Source: Actinomadura rupiterrae (GTDB lineage Bacteria; Actinomycetota; Actinomycetes; Streptosporangiales; Streptosporangiaceae). From it: a DNA stretch of 64,000 nt. Each line of letters starts with the position of its first letter. Within the stretch, counting starts at the first letter, position 1. Shown one piece after another: positions 16,823 to 25,812 of the stretch. The stretch is from the NCBI RefSeq assembly GCF_024172125.1, contig NZ_JAMZEA010000003.1, positions 124,001 through 188,000 of the forward strand, given 5' to 3'. A model generated the notes under the pieces. That model saw nothing but the letters and a program-made list of their open reading frames with translations. It made no database searches and was not told the origin of the DNA. The translations under genes and the position numbers were made by a program.

Positions 16823-17398
16823 CCCAAGCCCAACGGCCCCAGTTACCAACCGCCTTCCGTACGCCCGTCCGCGTCCTGGCCTCCCGCTCGCCGCACGCCG
16901 AGGCCGCAACCTGCCCGCACGCTTGCCGCACATCCGAACTGCGCACCTCATCCGCGCTTGCCGGACGCCATGTCCTGCGCCTGCCGAACCCCTGCAGCAC
17001 GTCCGACCACGCTGGCCCGGCAGGCTTGGCACACCCGCGCTCCGCGCACCGCCCAGCGCCCGCCGCCCGCCGCCCGCCGCCCGCCGCACCCTCACCCCGC
17101 GCTGCGCGCTCTGCCCAACGCCTGCCAAACCCTCACCCGCGCCTGCCGCCTGGCCGCGGCAGCACTGACTACGCGTCCAGCCCACAGCCCTGACCGTGCG
17201 CCTGACCTTGCATCCGCCGGACGGCTCGCCTCGCGCTTGCCGAGCACGTGCAGCGTGACCGGGTCGTGGACGTCCCGCGACTGACTGGTCAGGTTTACGC
17301 GGGCGGACGGGTTGGCCGGATCCGGCAGCAAGGCGCGCCGCTCCCCAGATCGGGCGCTACTGTCGTCCCACGATTTGATCTTGAGGAGCCCGTCCCCC
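16823..17398. other. Gene-free low-complexity gap
   Basis: 576 bp of C-rich sequence, including a CGCCCGC run near 17057-17090 and decayed units around GCTTGCCG and GCCTGCCGAAC. I see no gene or regulatory site of note. A ribosome site for the next gene, GAGGAG, ends the gap. Confidence 0.6.
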
Positions 17399-17962
17399 AT
17401 GCCCGCGAAACCCCTCGTGCTGGCCGTCGCCTCGCTCCTGGCGGTGGCGTCCTGCGGAACCGCCGCCTCCCGCAAAAGCGTCGCGGATCGGGCGCCCGTA
17501 CCCGAAACGCCGGCGTCCACCGCTCCGCCGAGCCTCTCCCCGAGCCAGTTGGCCAAGGTTCTCAAGGACACGCCGACCGGGTACGACCCGTCCCGCAACG
17601 CGCCGTCCGACATCTCGGCCGCGCTCGTGAAGGCCCGGACCGACAAGCGGCCCGTCCTCCTCGACTTCGGCGCGGACTGGTGTCCGGAATGCCGGGCCAT
17701 GCTGCGCGTCTACCGGGAGGACGAGGTCCTGCCGATGCTCAGCCGCTATCACGTGGTCGCGGTCAACGTCGGGCGCTTCAACCGGAACCTGGACGTGGCG
17801 CACCGCTACGGCCTGTCCGTTCAGCGGACGGGCATCCCGGCGTTCGTCGTCCTGGCGCCGTCTGGGGAGGTCAAGGTCGTGACGGAGGAGAGCGCCTTCA
17901 CGGGCGAGGAGTCCGTGACACCTCGGAAGGTGAACACCTTCCTGAGCCACTGGTGGCAATGA
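17399..17962 (+). CDS. Thioredoxin-like lipoprotein
   Basis: 187 residues from the ATG at 17399, with GAGGAG about ten bases upstream. The signal peptide ends in SLLAVASC (Cys19), giving lipid attachment outside the membrane. The C-terminal half is a thioredoxin fold with FGADWCPECRAM (Cys95-Cys98) and the cis-proline loop RTGIPAFVVLAPSG. It resembles the C-terminal domain of DsbD and other reductive thioredoxins that pass electrons to envelope proteins. The stop overlaps the next start (ATGA), and that gene looks like the DsbD alpha domain, so the two probably work together. Confidence 0.85.
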   Translation: MPAKPLVLAVASLLAVASCGTAASRKSVADRAPVPETPASTAPPSLSPSQLAKVLKDTPTGYDPSRNAPSDISAALVKARTDKRPVLLDFGADWCPECRAMLRVYREDEVLPMLSRYHVVAVNVGRFNRNLDVAHRYGLSVQRTGIPAFVVLAPSGEVKVVTEESAFTGEESVTPRKVNTFLSHWWQ

Positions 17963-18480
17963 ACCTCTCCTGGGCGGCATCACTGAAGTTCCGTCCGCCG
18001 CGAGCAACGCTTCGAACGTGCTCGGCCGTTTCGGCGGCAGCGCTGCTTCTCGCGGGCGCCGCTTGTTCGGCATCGCACGGGGCGACGTCCCAGCACTTCG
18101 CCGAGGGCGGCGTCGAGGTGACGATCACGGTGGACGCGTCCAAGGCCACTGCGGTCTTCCGGCCGACCCGGCCCGGGTTCCACCTGTACAGCAGCGACCT
18201 TCCACCGGACGGCGTCCAGGGTTTGGGTGTTCCGACACGGTTCCTTGTGGGCGGCGGACTGGCCGCAACGGCGCGTCCGACCGCCGACAAGGCCGTCCGG
18301 CCACTTCTGCTCAGGGAGCTGAACGTGACGTTGCGGGTCTATCCGGACGGTCCGGTCACGTTCACGCTTCCCGTGCGCCGCTCCGGCCATTCGGGCACTG
18401 CGACCGTTTCCTATGGAGCGTGCAGCGCCACGACCTGCATGGCCCCGGTCACGGATCACATCACCCGCTTCACCTACTGA
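17959..18480 (+). CDS. DsbD alpha-domain-like lipoprotein
   Basis: 173 residues. The ATG at 17959 overlaps the upstream stop by four bases. The signal peptide ends LLLAGAAC, a lipobox. The mature part is beta-rich with GFHLYSSDLPPDG and a C-terminal YGACSATTCMAP. That motif is like the YQGCA...CYPP cysteine pair of the periplasmic N-terminal domain of DsbD, which delivers reducing power to substrates. Together with the preceding thioredoxin lipoprotein this looks like the alpha and gamma domains of DsbD encoded as separate lipoproteins. No DsbD/CcdA membrane domain is encoded here. The family assignment is moderate. Confidence 0.7.
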   Translation: MNLSWAASLKFRPPRATLRTCSAVSAAALLLAGAACSASHGATSQHFAEGGVEVTITVDASKATAVFRPTRPGFHLYSSDLPPDGVQGLGVPTRFLVGGGLAATARPTADKAVRPLLLRELNVTLRVYPDGPVTFTLPVRRSGHSGTATVSYGACSATTCMAPVTDHITRFTY

Positions 18481-18628
18481 CGGTGGCCTCTTCCGGTCCC
18501 GGATGTCGCGGAGCGTGCGGACGACGGCACCAGGGGTGGACGGTCCGATCTCACGGAATCGGCGCAACGCGCGCGCAAAAGGCACGTCCCACCAGGCCAG
18601 CGGCCCAGGGCCAGCGCATCCGGGACAG

Positions 18629-18645
18629 GTGAACGCGGCGTTCAC
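18629..18645. promoter_or_regulatory. Perfect palindrome upstream of serine protease
   Basis: GTGAACGCGGCGTTCAC, with arms GTGAACG and CGTTCAC, lies 120 bp before the protease start. It is a good size for a dimeric regulator site, and no T-run follows that would mark a terminator. The regulator is unknown. Confidence 0.45.
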
Positions 18646-18765
18646 TTTGGTAGTAATTCATCGCATGTGGCGCGATTGGCGTAAGTTGACGCACGTGCCC
18701 CAGGTCGGTTGGCTTGGGGCTTTCATCACGGCTGTCACCGATCCCTCTACGGAAAGGCCAGTTGG

Positions 18766-19821
18766 GTGCGTCCCTCCAAGACCCGACTTCTCATCGCGGG
18801 CGGCGCCGCCGGCGCGCTCGCCATCGGCGGCGGGGTGGCTTACGCCGCCACCGGCTCCTCGCCCACGCACGACGCCGGGAAGGTGTCGGCGCCGTCCTCG
18901 ACCGGCCCGGGCATCATCTCCAAGGACTTCGGCTCGGGGATGTCCGCGCAGGCGAACCTCGACATCTCGAAGATGAAGCTGAAGCCGATGCCGGTGCCCG
19001 CGGGCCAGGCCGGCGGCGTGACGGCCGAGTCGGCCGACTCGCAGACGCTGAACGTCGACGGCTCGCTGCCCGAGAACTCCCCGGACTCGCTCAGCGCCCA
19101 GGGTTCGGTCACCGCCGCCAGCTCCACCGCGAAGGTCTGGACGCGGCACGGCAAGGCCCCCGCGCGGACGATCGGCCGCCTGGTCGCCACCGACGACGGC
19201 AAGACCGGCTACTTCTGCACGGCGACCGTCATCACGTCCCACAACAAGTCCACGGTGTGGACGGCCGGACACTGCGTCCACAAGGGACACGGCGGAGCGA
19301 ACGGGTTCTTCAAGTACTACGCGTTCCAGCCCGACTTCAACCAGGGCAAGAGCCTCGGCACCTACTACCTCAACGCCATCCGCGTGATGGCGCCGTGGGC
19401 GAACAACCGCGACCTGCACTACGACTTCGCCGCGTTCACCGTGAAGAAGCACGGCCGGACGCCGATCCAGTCGGTCACCGGTGCGCAGGGCGTGAGCTTC
19501 GGCTACAAGCACCGCAAGTACCCGTTCGTGTCGTTCGGCTACCCGGACCACGCGCTGCCGTCGGGCAAGCACCTCGGCATCGACCGGCTCTGGTACTGCT
19601 CCGGGACGAGCTTCGCGTCGAACTACCCGTCCGGCGGTCTCGGCATGTGGTGCAGCATGGGTCCGGGCGCGAGCGGCGGGCCGTGGCTGTACGGGATGAA
19701 GAGCAACGGGATCGGCCGGGTCGCGGGCATCAACAGCACGCACATGACCAAGACGCTGCAGATGAACTCGCCGTACCTCGGGTCGGCGGCGATCAAGCTG
19801 TACAAGGCCATCCAGGGCTGA
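18766..19821 (+). CDS. Secreted trypsin-like serine protease
   Basis: 351 residues from a GTG at 18766 with GGAAAGG eight bases upstream. A twin-basic N-terminus and hydrophobic core (LLIAGGAAGALAIGGGVAYAA) form a signal peptide, followed by about 95 residues of likely propeptide. The chymotrypsin-fold domain has TAGHC (His169), HYDFAAF (Asp220) and GPGASGGPW (Ser303), a full triad. Short Gly/Ser strands are like those of glutamyl endopeptidase relatives in actinobacteria. It is a single gene with a palindrome upstream and a hairpin downstream. Confidence 0.9.
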   Translation: MRPSKTRLLIAGGAAGALAIGGGVAYAATGSSPTHDAGKVSAPSSTGPGIISKDFGSGMSAQANLDISKMKLKPMPVPAGQAGGVTAESADSQTLNVDGSLPENSPDSLSAQGSVTAASSTAKVWTRHGKAPARTIGRLVATDDGKTGYFCTATVITSHNKSTVWTAGHCVHKGHGGANGFFKYYAFQPDFNQGKSLGTYYLNAIRVMAPWANNRDLHYDFAAFTVKKHGRTPIQSVTGAQGVSFGYKHRKYPFVSFGYPDHALPSGKHLGIDRLWYCSGTSFASNYPSGGLGMWCSMGPGASGGPWLYGMKSNGIGRVAGINSTHMTKTLQMNSPYLGSAAIKLYKAIQG

Positions 19822-19850
19822 CGTCCCCAGAGCGGACGTTCTGAATGGCG

Positions 19851-19890
19851 GAGTCCCGTCGCCCCTTCGCGGGCGGCGGGGCTCTTCATT
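19851..19890 (+). terminator. Terminator after serine protease
   Basis: Stem CCCGTCGCCC/GGGCGGCGGG (one G-T pair), extended by GAG/CTC, with loop CTTCGC, then CTCTTCATTT. It begins 30 bp after the stop. Confidence 0.7.
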
Positions 19891-20028
19891 TGCGCGAGGC
19901 GGACTCGGATCTGCGCGCCGGGGCTCTGGTTTTTCTTTTCGGACGTCCGGTGATGACCCAATCGTGACCTCGTCCCGAGATCATCTCCGTGTCCCCGCAG
20001 GCCCCCATCCCACAGGGAGTCCTTTTCC

Positions 20029-21522
20029 GTGACCCGAATGGGCCGCACGGCGGGATTCGCCGCGGCAGCCGCCCTGGTGGCGGCGGTGCCGCTGGTGTCC
20101 GCGCCGGCGCAGGCCGCGTCCCCCGCCAAGATCACCTGGAAGCGCTGCGCCGACGACCACTCCGCGCAGTGCGGCACGCTCACCGTTCCGATCGACAGGG
20201 CCCGTCCGAAACTCGGCGGCATCAAGCTCGCCGTCGCCCGGGCCAAGGCCACCGACCCCCAGCACCGCCTCGGGACGATCTTCGTCAATCCCGGCGGACC
20301 GGGCGGGTCGGGCATCGACTTCGTGCTCGACCGCGCCGGACTGTCCCGTGAAGTGCGCAAACACTATGACATCGTCGGGTTCGACCCGCGCGGTGTCGGC
20401 GGGAGCCATCCCGTCAAATGCGGCAAGCTCGGCAAGGCCCCGGCGCTGTACCCGCAGAACGAGGCCGAGTTCCGGAAGCTGAAGTCCTACCAAGGCGCGC
20501 TCTACAAGGCGTGCCGCAAGAACACCGGTCCCATGTACGACCACATGGGCGCCACCGATTTCGCGCGCGACATGGACGCCGTCCGCGCGGCGATCGGCGA
20601 GCAGCGCATCACCTATTACGGCGTCTCCTACGGGACCTGGCTCGGGCAGCGGTACGCCGAGCTGTTCCCGGGCCGCCTGAAGGCGATGGTCGTGGACGGC
20701 ACGATGGACCACACCGTCGTCGGCGCGTCCCGTTTCACCTCGGACGAGTCGCGCGGGCTGGAAGCGGCATATGCGCAGTTCGCCCGCTGGTGCCCGACGT
20801 CCAAGTACTGCGCCATCCGCGGCAAGAACCCGTGGAAGGTGCTGGACTCGCTGATGAAGCGGGCTGCGGCGGGCACGCTGCACGACATCGACTCGTCCAA
20901 GATCCGGCTCACGCCTGCCGGGATCGCCCAGATCGTCCGGACGACCATGTACGACCCGATCGCCTGGAACGAGCTGAGCGAGGAGTTCCGCGAGCTGTCC
21001 CGCCAGAAGGCCCGCAAGGTCAAGGGTGCGCGGACGGCCGTGTCCCCGGACGGGCGGTTCGCCGGGATCATGTGCTCGGACTGGACGTTCCCGGTCCGCA
21101 GTTACAAGGACCTGGCGGGCATGTGGTCCGCCAACCGGAAGGCCGCGCCGCACCTCGGGACGAGCCCGCTCGGCTACGAGGCGGTCGTCGCGTGCCTGGG
21201 ACGTCCCGGCGGTGCCGACCGGCAGCGCCCGTCCCGCATCCCGGCGTCCGTGCCCGTGGTGGTGCTCGGCGGGATCGGCGACCCCGCGACCGTCTACCCG
21301 TGGGCGCAGGGCGTGAACCGGCAGGTCACGGGCTCGTCCCTGGTCACCTACCAGGGCGCCGGGCACGGTTCGTACGGGCTCAGCCCGTGCGTCCGGAAGT
21401 CGGCGGACGCCTACCTGCTGGCCGGGACGCGTCCGGCGGCGGGTGCGCACTGCCCGCCCGTCCTCCCGGACTACAGCTCGCAGAGCGCGCGCCGTCCCGC
21501 GCCGGAGCCGCTGCGGTTCTGA
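20029..21522 (+). CDS. Secreted alpha/beta hydrolase, tripeptidyl aminopeptidase (SlpD/E) type
   Basis: 497 residues from a GTG at 20029 with AGGGAG nine bases upstream. The signal peptide ends SAPAQAA. The catalytic domain has FVNPGGPGGSG (oxyanion loop), VGFDPRGVGGS, the nucleophile elbow GVSYGTWLG (Ser200), GGIGDPATVYPWA (Asp) and GAGHGSYG (His), in the TAP-like arrangement with a conserved C-terminal region. Family members cut tripeptides or single proline-type residues from peptide N-termini outside the cell. It is monocistronic, ended by a very strong hairpin. Confidence 0.87.
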   Translation: MTRMGRTAGFAAAAALVAAVPLVSAPAQAASPAKITWKRCADDHSAQCGTLTVPIDRARPKLGGIKLAVARAKATDPQHRLGTIFVNPGGPGGSGIDFVLDRAGLSREVRKHYDIVGFDPRGVGGSHPVKCGKLGKAPALYPQNEAEFRKLKSYQGALYKACRKNTGPMYDHMGATDFARDMDAVRAAIGEQRITYYGVSYGTWLGQRYAELFPGRLKAMVVDGTMDHTVVGASRFTSDESRGLEAAYAQFARWCPTSKYCAIRGKNPWKVLDSLMKRAAAGTLHDIDSSKIRLTPAGIAQIVRTTMYDPIAWNELSEEFRELSRQKARKVKGARTAVSPDGRFAGIMCSDWTFPVRSYKDLAGMWSANRKAAPHLGTSPLGYEAVVACLGRPGGADRQRPSRIPASVPVVVLGGIGDPATVYPWAQGVNRQVTGSSLVTYQGAGHGSYGLSPCVRKSADAYLLAGTRPAAGAHCPPVLPDYSSQSARRPAPEPLRF

Positions 21523-21534
21523 CGCAGGTCGTAC

Positions 21535-21566
21535 GAGCCCCCGGCCGGTTTTCCGGCCGGGGGCTC
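21535..21566 (+). terminator. Perfect 14-bp stem terminator
   Basis: GAGCCCCCGGCCGG and its exact complement are separated by TTTT, 12 bp after the hydrolase stop. There is no T-run, which is usual in high-GC actinobacteria. Confidence 0.8.
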
Positions 21567-21613
21567 GCCTTATCCGATTGCGCCGGTCACGGCTCGTCCG
21601 CCAGGCTCGGGGG

Positions 21614-22168
21614 ATGACCATGGACGAGCTCCTCGAACTGGAGAAACGCGATGAACTCCCCAAGTTCGTCCTGTTCTGGGGAGGGACGCAGCCGAAGGGG
21701 TGCCTGAGCCAGTGGTACCCGTCGCCGTTCACGGTGGACGGCGTGGAGTACCCGACGGCCGAGCACTACATGATGTGCGAGAAGGCGCGACTCTTCGGGG
21801 ACGAGGAGTCCGTCGCGAAGATCCTCGAATCGCCCGATCCCGGACGCGCCAAGGCGATGGGCCGCAGCGTGCGCGGGTTCGACGAGGACATGTGGGTCGC
21901 GAACCGCTACGACATCGTCCGCCGCGGCAGCTTCGCCAAGTTCGACGCGAACCCTGACCTGTGCGGCTTCCTGCTCTCGACGGGCGGGAAGGTACTCGTG
22001 GAGGCCAGCCCGCTGGACCGAATCTGGGGTATCGGCTACGACGAGCACGCCCCGCAGGCGGTGCGCCCGTCGCAGTGGCGCGGGCTGAACCTGCTGGGCT
22101 TCGCCCTCATGGACGCCCGCGAGGAACTCCGCCGCACCTCCCCCGACCGCCTCCGCCGCAACACCTGA
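21614..22168 (+). CDS. NADAR family protein (YbiA-like)
   Basis: 184 residues. The start is the ATG at 21614; an ATG at 21620 is also possible. Family landmarks are FWGG, LSQWYPSPFTVDGVEYPTAEHYMM, KARLFGD, GRSVRGFDEDMW and DRIWGIGYDEHAP. NADAR proteins related to YbiA are N-glycosidases that remove damaged riboflavin intermediates, and others remove ADP-ribose from modified guanine. Nothing nearby belongs to flavin synthesis or a toxin pair, so which role applies is open. Confidence 0.88.
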   Translation: MTMDELLELEKRDELPKFVLFWGGTQPKGCLSQWYPSPFTVDGVEYPTAEHYMMCEKARLFGDEESVAKILESPDPGRAKAMGRSVRGFDEDMWVANRYDIVRRGSFAKFDANPDLCGFLLSTGGKVLVEASPLDRIWGIGYDEHAPQAVRPSQWRGLNLLGFALMDAREELRRTSPDRLRRNT

Positions 22169-22189
22169 CCGCCAAGCCTCCAGCAACAC

Positions 22190-22440
22190 GCGAAGCCTGA
22201 CGGCGGGGGTCTGCGGCACCGCCGCGACGCTTGGCGTCCGGACTCCCGACAGCGGCGCGAAGCCTGACGGCCGGGCTTCCGGCACCGCCGAGACGCTCGG
22301 CGGGCAAGCTTCCGGCGGCGGCGCTACGCCTTACGGCGGGGCCTGCGGCACCGCCGCGACGCCTCACGCCCGGGGTTCGGGCAGTGGCGCGAAGGCCGAC
22401 CTGCCAGGCTTCCGGCAAGGATCTTCGGGCGGGGGGACGC
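22190..22440. repeat. Decayed repeats filling intergenic gap
   Basis: Degenerate units based on GCGAAGCCTGACGGC and GCGGCACCGCCGCGACGC recur with a period near 68 bp and shorter internal copies. No gene is visible in 22169-22472. Confidence 0.65.
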
Positions 22441-22472
22441 AGCATCGGCTGACCTCCGTTAACGTCAGGTTC

Positions 22473-23672
22473 GTGTCACTCCGAAACGCCGCGTCCGCCG
22501 CCAAGCCCGCCAAGCCCTCGCGCCGCCGGAGCCCGGCGCGGCTCGCGGTGTCGGGGGTGGTCGCCGTGCTGCTCCTGGCGTTCGCGGCGTCCATCGCGAT
22601 CGGCTGGTACTTCTCGGGCGTGGCCACCCAGGTGACTCACGAAACCCCCTACGACCTGCGGGTCCGTGCCGTGGCGGACGGGACGGTCACGCTCCCCCGG
22701 ACGCCGGCGACCGAGCGGCGCGGCGTGTTCGGGCTGGCGTGGTCGGGCGGCGGCCGGGCGATCGTCGGCGACGTGGTCAAGAAGGGCGAGTCGATCGCGG
22801 GCATCGACACGGGGACGGTCGTCCGGAAGGTGCTGTCGGTGCCGTCCGGAAAGCTGGAGTCGGGCCTGGCGGTCGGGCTGGACCACTGGGTCTACGGCGG
22901 CGACCCCAAGTCGGCGCTCGGCCTGGACTTCCAGAACGTCACCTACCCGTCGCAGGTCGGCGCAATGCCCGCGTGGCTGCTGCCGGGCCGGACGAAGAGC
23001 TCCACGTGGGTGATCGCCGTGCACGGCCGCAACGCCGACCGCGCCGAGACGTTCCGCGTGATGAAGACCGTCCATGACACGGGCATGCCGATGCTTTCGA
23101 TCGCCTACCGGAACGACGAGCACGCGCCGTCGGCTCCCAATGGCCGGAATCTGCTCGGCTCGAAGGAATGGAACGACGTCGCATCTGCCGTCGCCTATGC
23201 ACGTTCACAGGGCGCAACAGGCGTAGTCCTATACGGATGGTCCATGGGTGGGTCGATGGTGATGTCCACCCTCCGCAACGCCCCGGACGCGTCGTTCATC
23301 CACGGCGTCGTGCTGGACTCGCCCGTCCTCGACTGGAAGGCCACGCTTTACAAGCAGGGTGCGTCGCGCCACCTGCCGAGCATGGAGACCAACGTCGCGA
23401 TGCGGATGCTGAAATGGCGTTACAGCATCGACCTCGGCGCCATGGACATGCGCCCTTACGCGCCGCACCTGAAGACCCCGGTGTTGCTTTTCACCGCCGA
23501 TGACGACGAGACCGTCGACAACGGCCCGTCAGACGAGTTCGCCCGCAAGGCCCCCGCCGGAATCGTCACCCACCTTTCGGCGTCCGGAGCCGACCACACC
23601 GAAGCCTGGAACGTCGACTCGTCCGTTTACGAGAAGGCGCTGACCGGCTTCCTCGGAAAGACCGCGGCGTGA
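22473..23672 (+). CDS. Membrane-anchored alpha/beta hydrolase
   Basis: 399 residues. The GTG at 22473 has no ribosome site, so translation may be leaderless. A basic N-terminus and one transmembrane helix (about residues 24-46) leave the catalytic part outside. The hydrolase domain holds [11 protein letters not shown], the nucleophile elbow YGWSMGGS (Ser257), [11 protein letters not shown] (Asp) and GADHTEAW (His). This is the BEM46/serine aminopeptidase-like group with esterase or acyl hydrolase activity on unknown substrates. It is coupled by a GTGA overlap to the following YnfA gene. Confidence 0.83.
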   Translation: MSLRNAASAAKPAKPSRRRSPARLAVSGVVAVLLLAFAASIAIGWYFSGVATQVTHETPYDLRVRAVADGTVTLPRTPATERRGVFGLAWSGGGRAIVGDVVKKGESIAGIDTGTVVRKVLSVPSGKLESGLAVGLDHWVYGGDPKSALGLDFQNVTYPSQVGAMPAWLLPGRTKSSTWVIAVHGRNADRAETFRVMKTVHDTGMPMLSIAYRNDEHAPSAPNGRNLLGSKEWNDVASAVAYARSQGATGVVLYGWSMGGSMVMSTLRNAPDASFIHGVVLDSPVLDWKATLYKQGASRHLPSMETNVAMRMLKWRYSIDLGAMDMRPYAPHLKTPVLLFTADDDETVDNGPSDEFARKAPAGIVTHLSASGADHTEAWNVDSSVYEKALTGFLGKTAA

Positions 23673-24001
23673 CCGTCCTGCGGTCGCTGGCACTGTTCGC
23701 CCTGGCCGCAGTCGCCGAGATCGGCGGTGCATGGCTGGTCTGGCAGGGCGTCCGGGAACACCGCGGCGCGGCCTGGATCGGCGCAGGCGTCATCGCACTC
23801 GGCCTTTACGGATTCGTCGCCACGCTCCAACCGGACGCCCATTTCGGCCGCATTCTCGCCGCCTACGGCGGCATCTTCGTCGCCGGCTCCCTGGCCTGGG
23901 GAATGCTGGTGGACGGCTATCGCCCCGACCGCTACGACATCCTAGGCGCCCTGGTCTGCCTGATCGGCGTAGCCGTAATCATGTACACCCCACGCCCCTG
24001 A
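23669..24001 (+). CDS. YnfA/UPF0060 family membrane protein
   Basis: 110 residues. The GTG at 23669 overlaps the upstream stop by four bases. Four membrane helices and the family pattern [63 protein letters not shown] are clear. YnfA proteins are small transporter-like proteins of the drug/metabolite superfamily, with an efflux role in some species. Confidence 0.92.
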   Translation: MTVLRSLALFALAAVAEIGGAWLVWQGVREHRGAAWIGAGVIALGLYGFVATLQPDAHFGRILAAYGGIFVAGSLAWGMLVDGYRPDRYDILGALVCLIGVAVIMYTPRP

Positions 24002-24090
24002 ACTCCTGCTACTAGCCACTCGCCCGCTCCGTTCGAGAGGGTGGCGGTCAATCCCAGGAGGCTGTGGTCTACGAATACGGCTACCTCGGC

Positions 24091-24144
24091 GGAGTGCAGA
24101 AGGTGGGGCATCTCGACGGAGTGCAGAAGGTGGGGCATCTCGAC
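24091..24144. repeat. Exact 27-bp tandem duplication
   Basis: Two identical copies in a row of a unit starting GGAGTGCAGAAGG and ending GCATCTCGAC. They lie in the gap before the IS-interrupted membrane protein gene. Being exact, the duplication is recent, unlike the decayed arrays elsewhere. The rest of the 24002-24218 gap shows no gene. Confidence 0.9.
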
Positions 24145-24296
24145 CTCCCGGCACCGATGTTACGGGGCGCGGTCGTCGGTTTCTGAACCTTGGCGTGGTT
24201 CTGGGCGTCCTAGATGGTGTGCGGGATCTTTTGAGGACGCTCGCTCCGGGGGCGACGGCGCTGGTCGCGGTGGCTCTCGTTCTCGGGCTGGCCAGT

Positions 24297-25217
24297 GAAC
24301 CTTTTCCAGCAGCCTCTTCAAGGCTGCTGATCACAGCATGATCGCGGGCGGCGTGGCTGGCCGTGGACGTGAAGAAACCCCTGGTAGGAGAGGGGTCTCT
24401 GACCTCCGCCCCCCACAACCAGAGGTTTCACGTGCTTTTCTATCGTGCTTCGCTGCCGTTGTCGCGTTCGACTCTGAACTACCTGACCGGTCTCGTCCGG
24501 CGGGAGCGGACGAAGCTGAAGAGCAAGGGCCGGGCTTTGAACGCGGGGCAGCAGGCGCTGATGACGCTCGCATACTTGAAGAAGGGCGATACGTTCGCGC
24601 AGCTCGCGGCAGGTTTCGGGGTCGGGACGACGACCGCGTGGAGGTATGTGAACGAGGTCGTGGCTTGGCTGTCGGCCCGCTCACCCAAGCTCGGCACCAC
24701 ACTCGCCAGGGCGAAGAAAGACGGGCTGGGACATCTGATCCTGGACGGCACTCTCATCGCGACCGACCGCCTCCGCGCCGACCGGCTCTTCTACTCGGGC
24801 AAGCATCACAAGCACGGCGTGAACCTGCAGGTAATTGCCGGCCCGTACGGGCAGATCGTGTGGGTGTCGGGTGCGGTACCCGGCTCGATCCACGACCTGA
24901 AAGCGGCCCGGAACTGGGGAATCATCCGCGCCCTGGCAGCGTGCGGGCTGCCGGTCCTGGCCGACAAGGGCTACGTCGGCGCCGGTCCCGCGATCATCGT
25001 TCCTTACAAGGGCAGGAACAAGCCCGCCTCCCAGAAACAAGCCGACCGGGCCCACGCCAAGCTCCGCGGACCAGGTGAACGCGGAAACGCCCAGCTCAAG
25101 TCATGGAAGATCCTCACCAAGCTCCGCTGCTGCCCCTACCGCGCCGGCCACCTCGCCAAGGCCATCAGCGTCCTACAAAACCGCGAGGCCGCCCTCGCCC
25201 CGTGATGGAAAAGGCTC
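24297..25217 (+). mobile_element. IS5-type insertion sequence, copy 1 (921 bp)
   Basis: The ends are GAACCTTTTCCAGCAG and, inverted, GAGCCTTTTCCATCAC. The target duplication is AGT at 24294-24296 and 25218-25220. A hairpin with arms CAGCAGCC and GGCTGCTG sits just inside the left end. The single transposase has a DDE_4-type fold. The 3-bp duplication and short imperfect ends fit the IS5 family (ISL2-like subgroup by duplication size; inference). It is essentially identical to the copies at 32217 and 33783. Confidence 0.93.
24432..25205 (+). CDS. IS5-type transposase, copy 1
   Basis: 257 residues. The GTG at 24432 (LFYRASLPLSRSTLNYL) has AGAGG at good spacing; the frame is open back to 24363 without a better start. 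An N-terminal helix-turn-helix (GQQALMTLAYLKKGDTFAQLAAGFGVGTTTAWRYV) precedes the DDE nuclease fold: LILDGTLIATD, GSIHDLKAAR, LADKGYVGAG and ERGNAQLKSW supply the acidic residues. It differs from copies 2 and 3 by one residue, Asp instead of Asn in KQADRAHAK. It looks intact and probably active. Confidence 0.92.
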   Translation: MLFYRASLPLSRSTLNYLTGLVRRERTKLKSKGRALNAGQQALMTLAYLKKGDTFAQLAAGFGVGTTTAWRYVNEVVAWLSARSPKLGTTLARAKKDGLGHLILDGTLIATDRLRADRLFYSGKHHKHGVNLQVIAGPYGQIVWVSGAVPGSIHDLKAARNWGIIRALAACGLPVLADKGYVGAGPAIIVPYKGRNKPASQKQADRAHAKLRGPGERGNAQLKSWKILTKLRCCPYRAGHLAKAISVLQNREAALAP

Positions 25218-25768
25218 AGTCTGCGCGCCGACGGGCCCTCCGGGTGGTATTGGGTGCCGCTCGAAATCCTGATGTTCGTGCTGGCGTTTCTCCTCGGCAC
25301 GATCGGCATTCTCGGAACGGCGCTGGAGTCTGATCTCAGCGTGAGCGCCTGGGTACTGATCGCCGTCACCTTCATCAGCGGCATCGCCCTTTACGTCGCG
25401 GTGACCGACAGCGCGCTCGCCCACCGCGGGACGGTTCAGGTCTGCCAGGTCACGGACGTGAAGGAGCGTGTCCGGGTCGAATCCGGTGGCGACAATGCGA
25501 CCACGACCACCGACTACGTCCACAAGCTGCGGTGCCCGTCCGGCGGGCCGTCCCAGGTGACGACCAGCCGGCGGGAGGCGTCCGCCGGGGACCGGATGTC
25601 GGTCACCTCCGACCCGCGCCACCGCATCCCGCCGAAGCCGACGAAGGACGTCTGGCACTTCGCGATCCCGCTGTGGGCCTGGTTCCTCGCGGGAACCGGA
25701 ATCCTCTTTCTGGCTCCTCTGGAGGCGGCCGTTCGCGCCGCTTTCCGGCGGCGATGACCGGAAATGCG

Positions 25769-25798
25769 AACGCCCCGTCCGCGCCTGGACGGGGCGTT
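25769..25798. terminator. Bidirectional terminator
   Basis: A perfect 12-bp stem AACGCCCCGTCC/GGACGGGGCGTT with loop GCGCCT lies between two convergent genes, 11 bp after one stop and 14 bp before the other. Confidence 0.8.
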
Positions 25799-25812
25799 GC
25801 GCAGCGCGAGGG

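Larger units (their letters stand above)
24219..25757 (+). pseudogene. Small membrane protein gene interrupted by IS copy 1
   Basis: Reading 24219-24296 straight into 25221-25757 (removing the 921-bp element and one AGT duplicate) gives one open frame of about 204 residues. It runs VRDLLRTLAPGATALVAV, then VALVLGLAS, then LRADGPSGWYW and LEILMFVLAFLLGTIG. It aligns along its length with the intact 199-residue protein at 26561, sharing the hydrophobic first helix, the V-C-Q-V-x-D-V strand and LRCPSGGPS. The GTG at 24219 is the likely start, and a GTG at 24195 is also in frame. Layout: membrane helices, a soluble extracytoplasmic part of about 80 residues, then a last helix and basic end. The insertion falls in or just after the first helix, so the gene is very probably inactive. 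Confidence 0.82.

Noticed and set aside
24338..25078. 246-codon second frame inside each IS copy
   Set aside because: Overlaps the DDE transposase in another frame, with no family motif; not a frameshifted orfAB arrangement because the main frame is complete.
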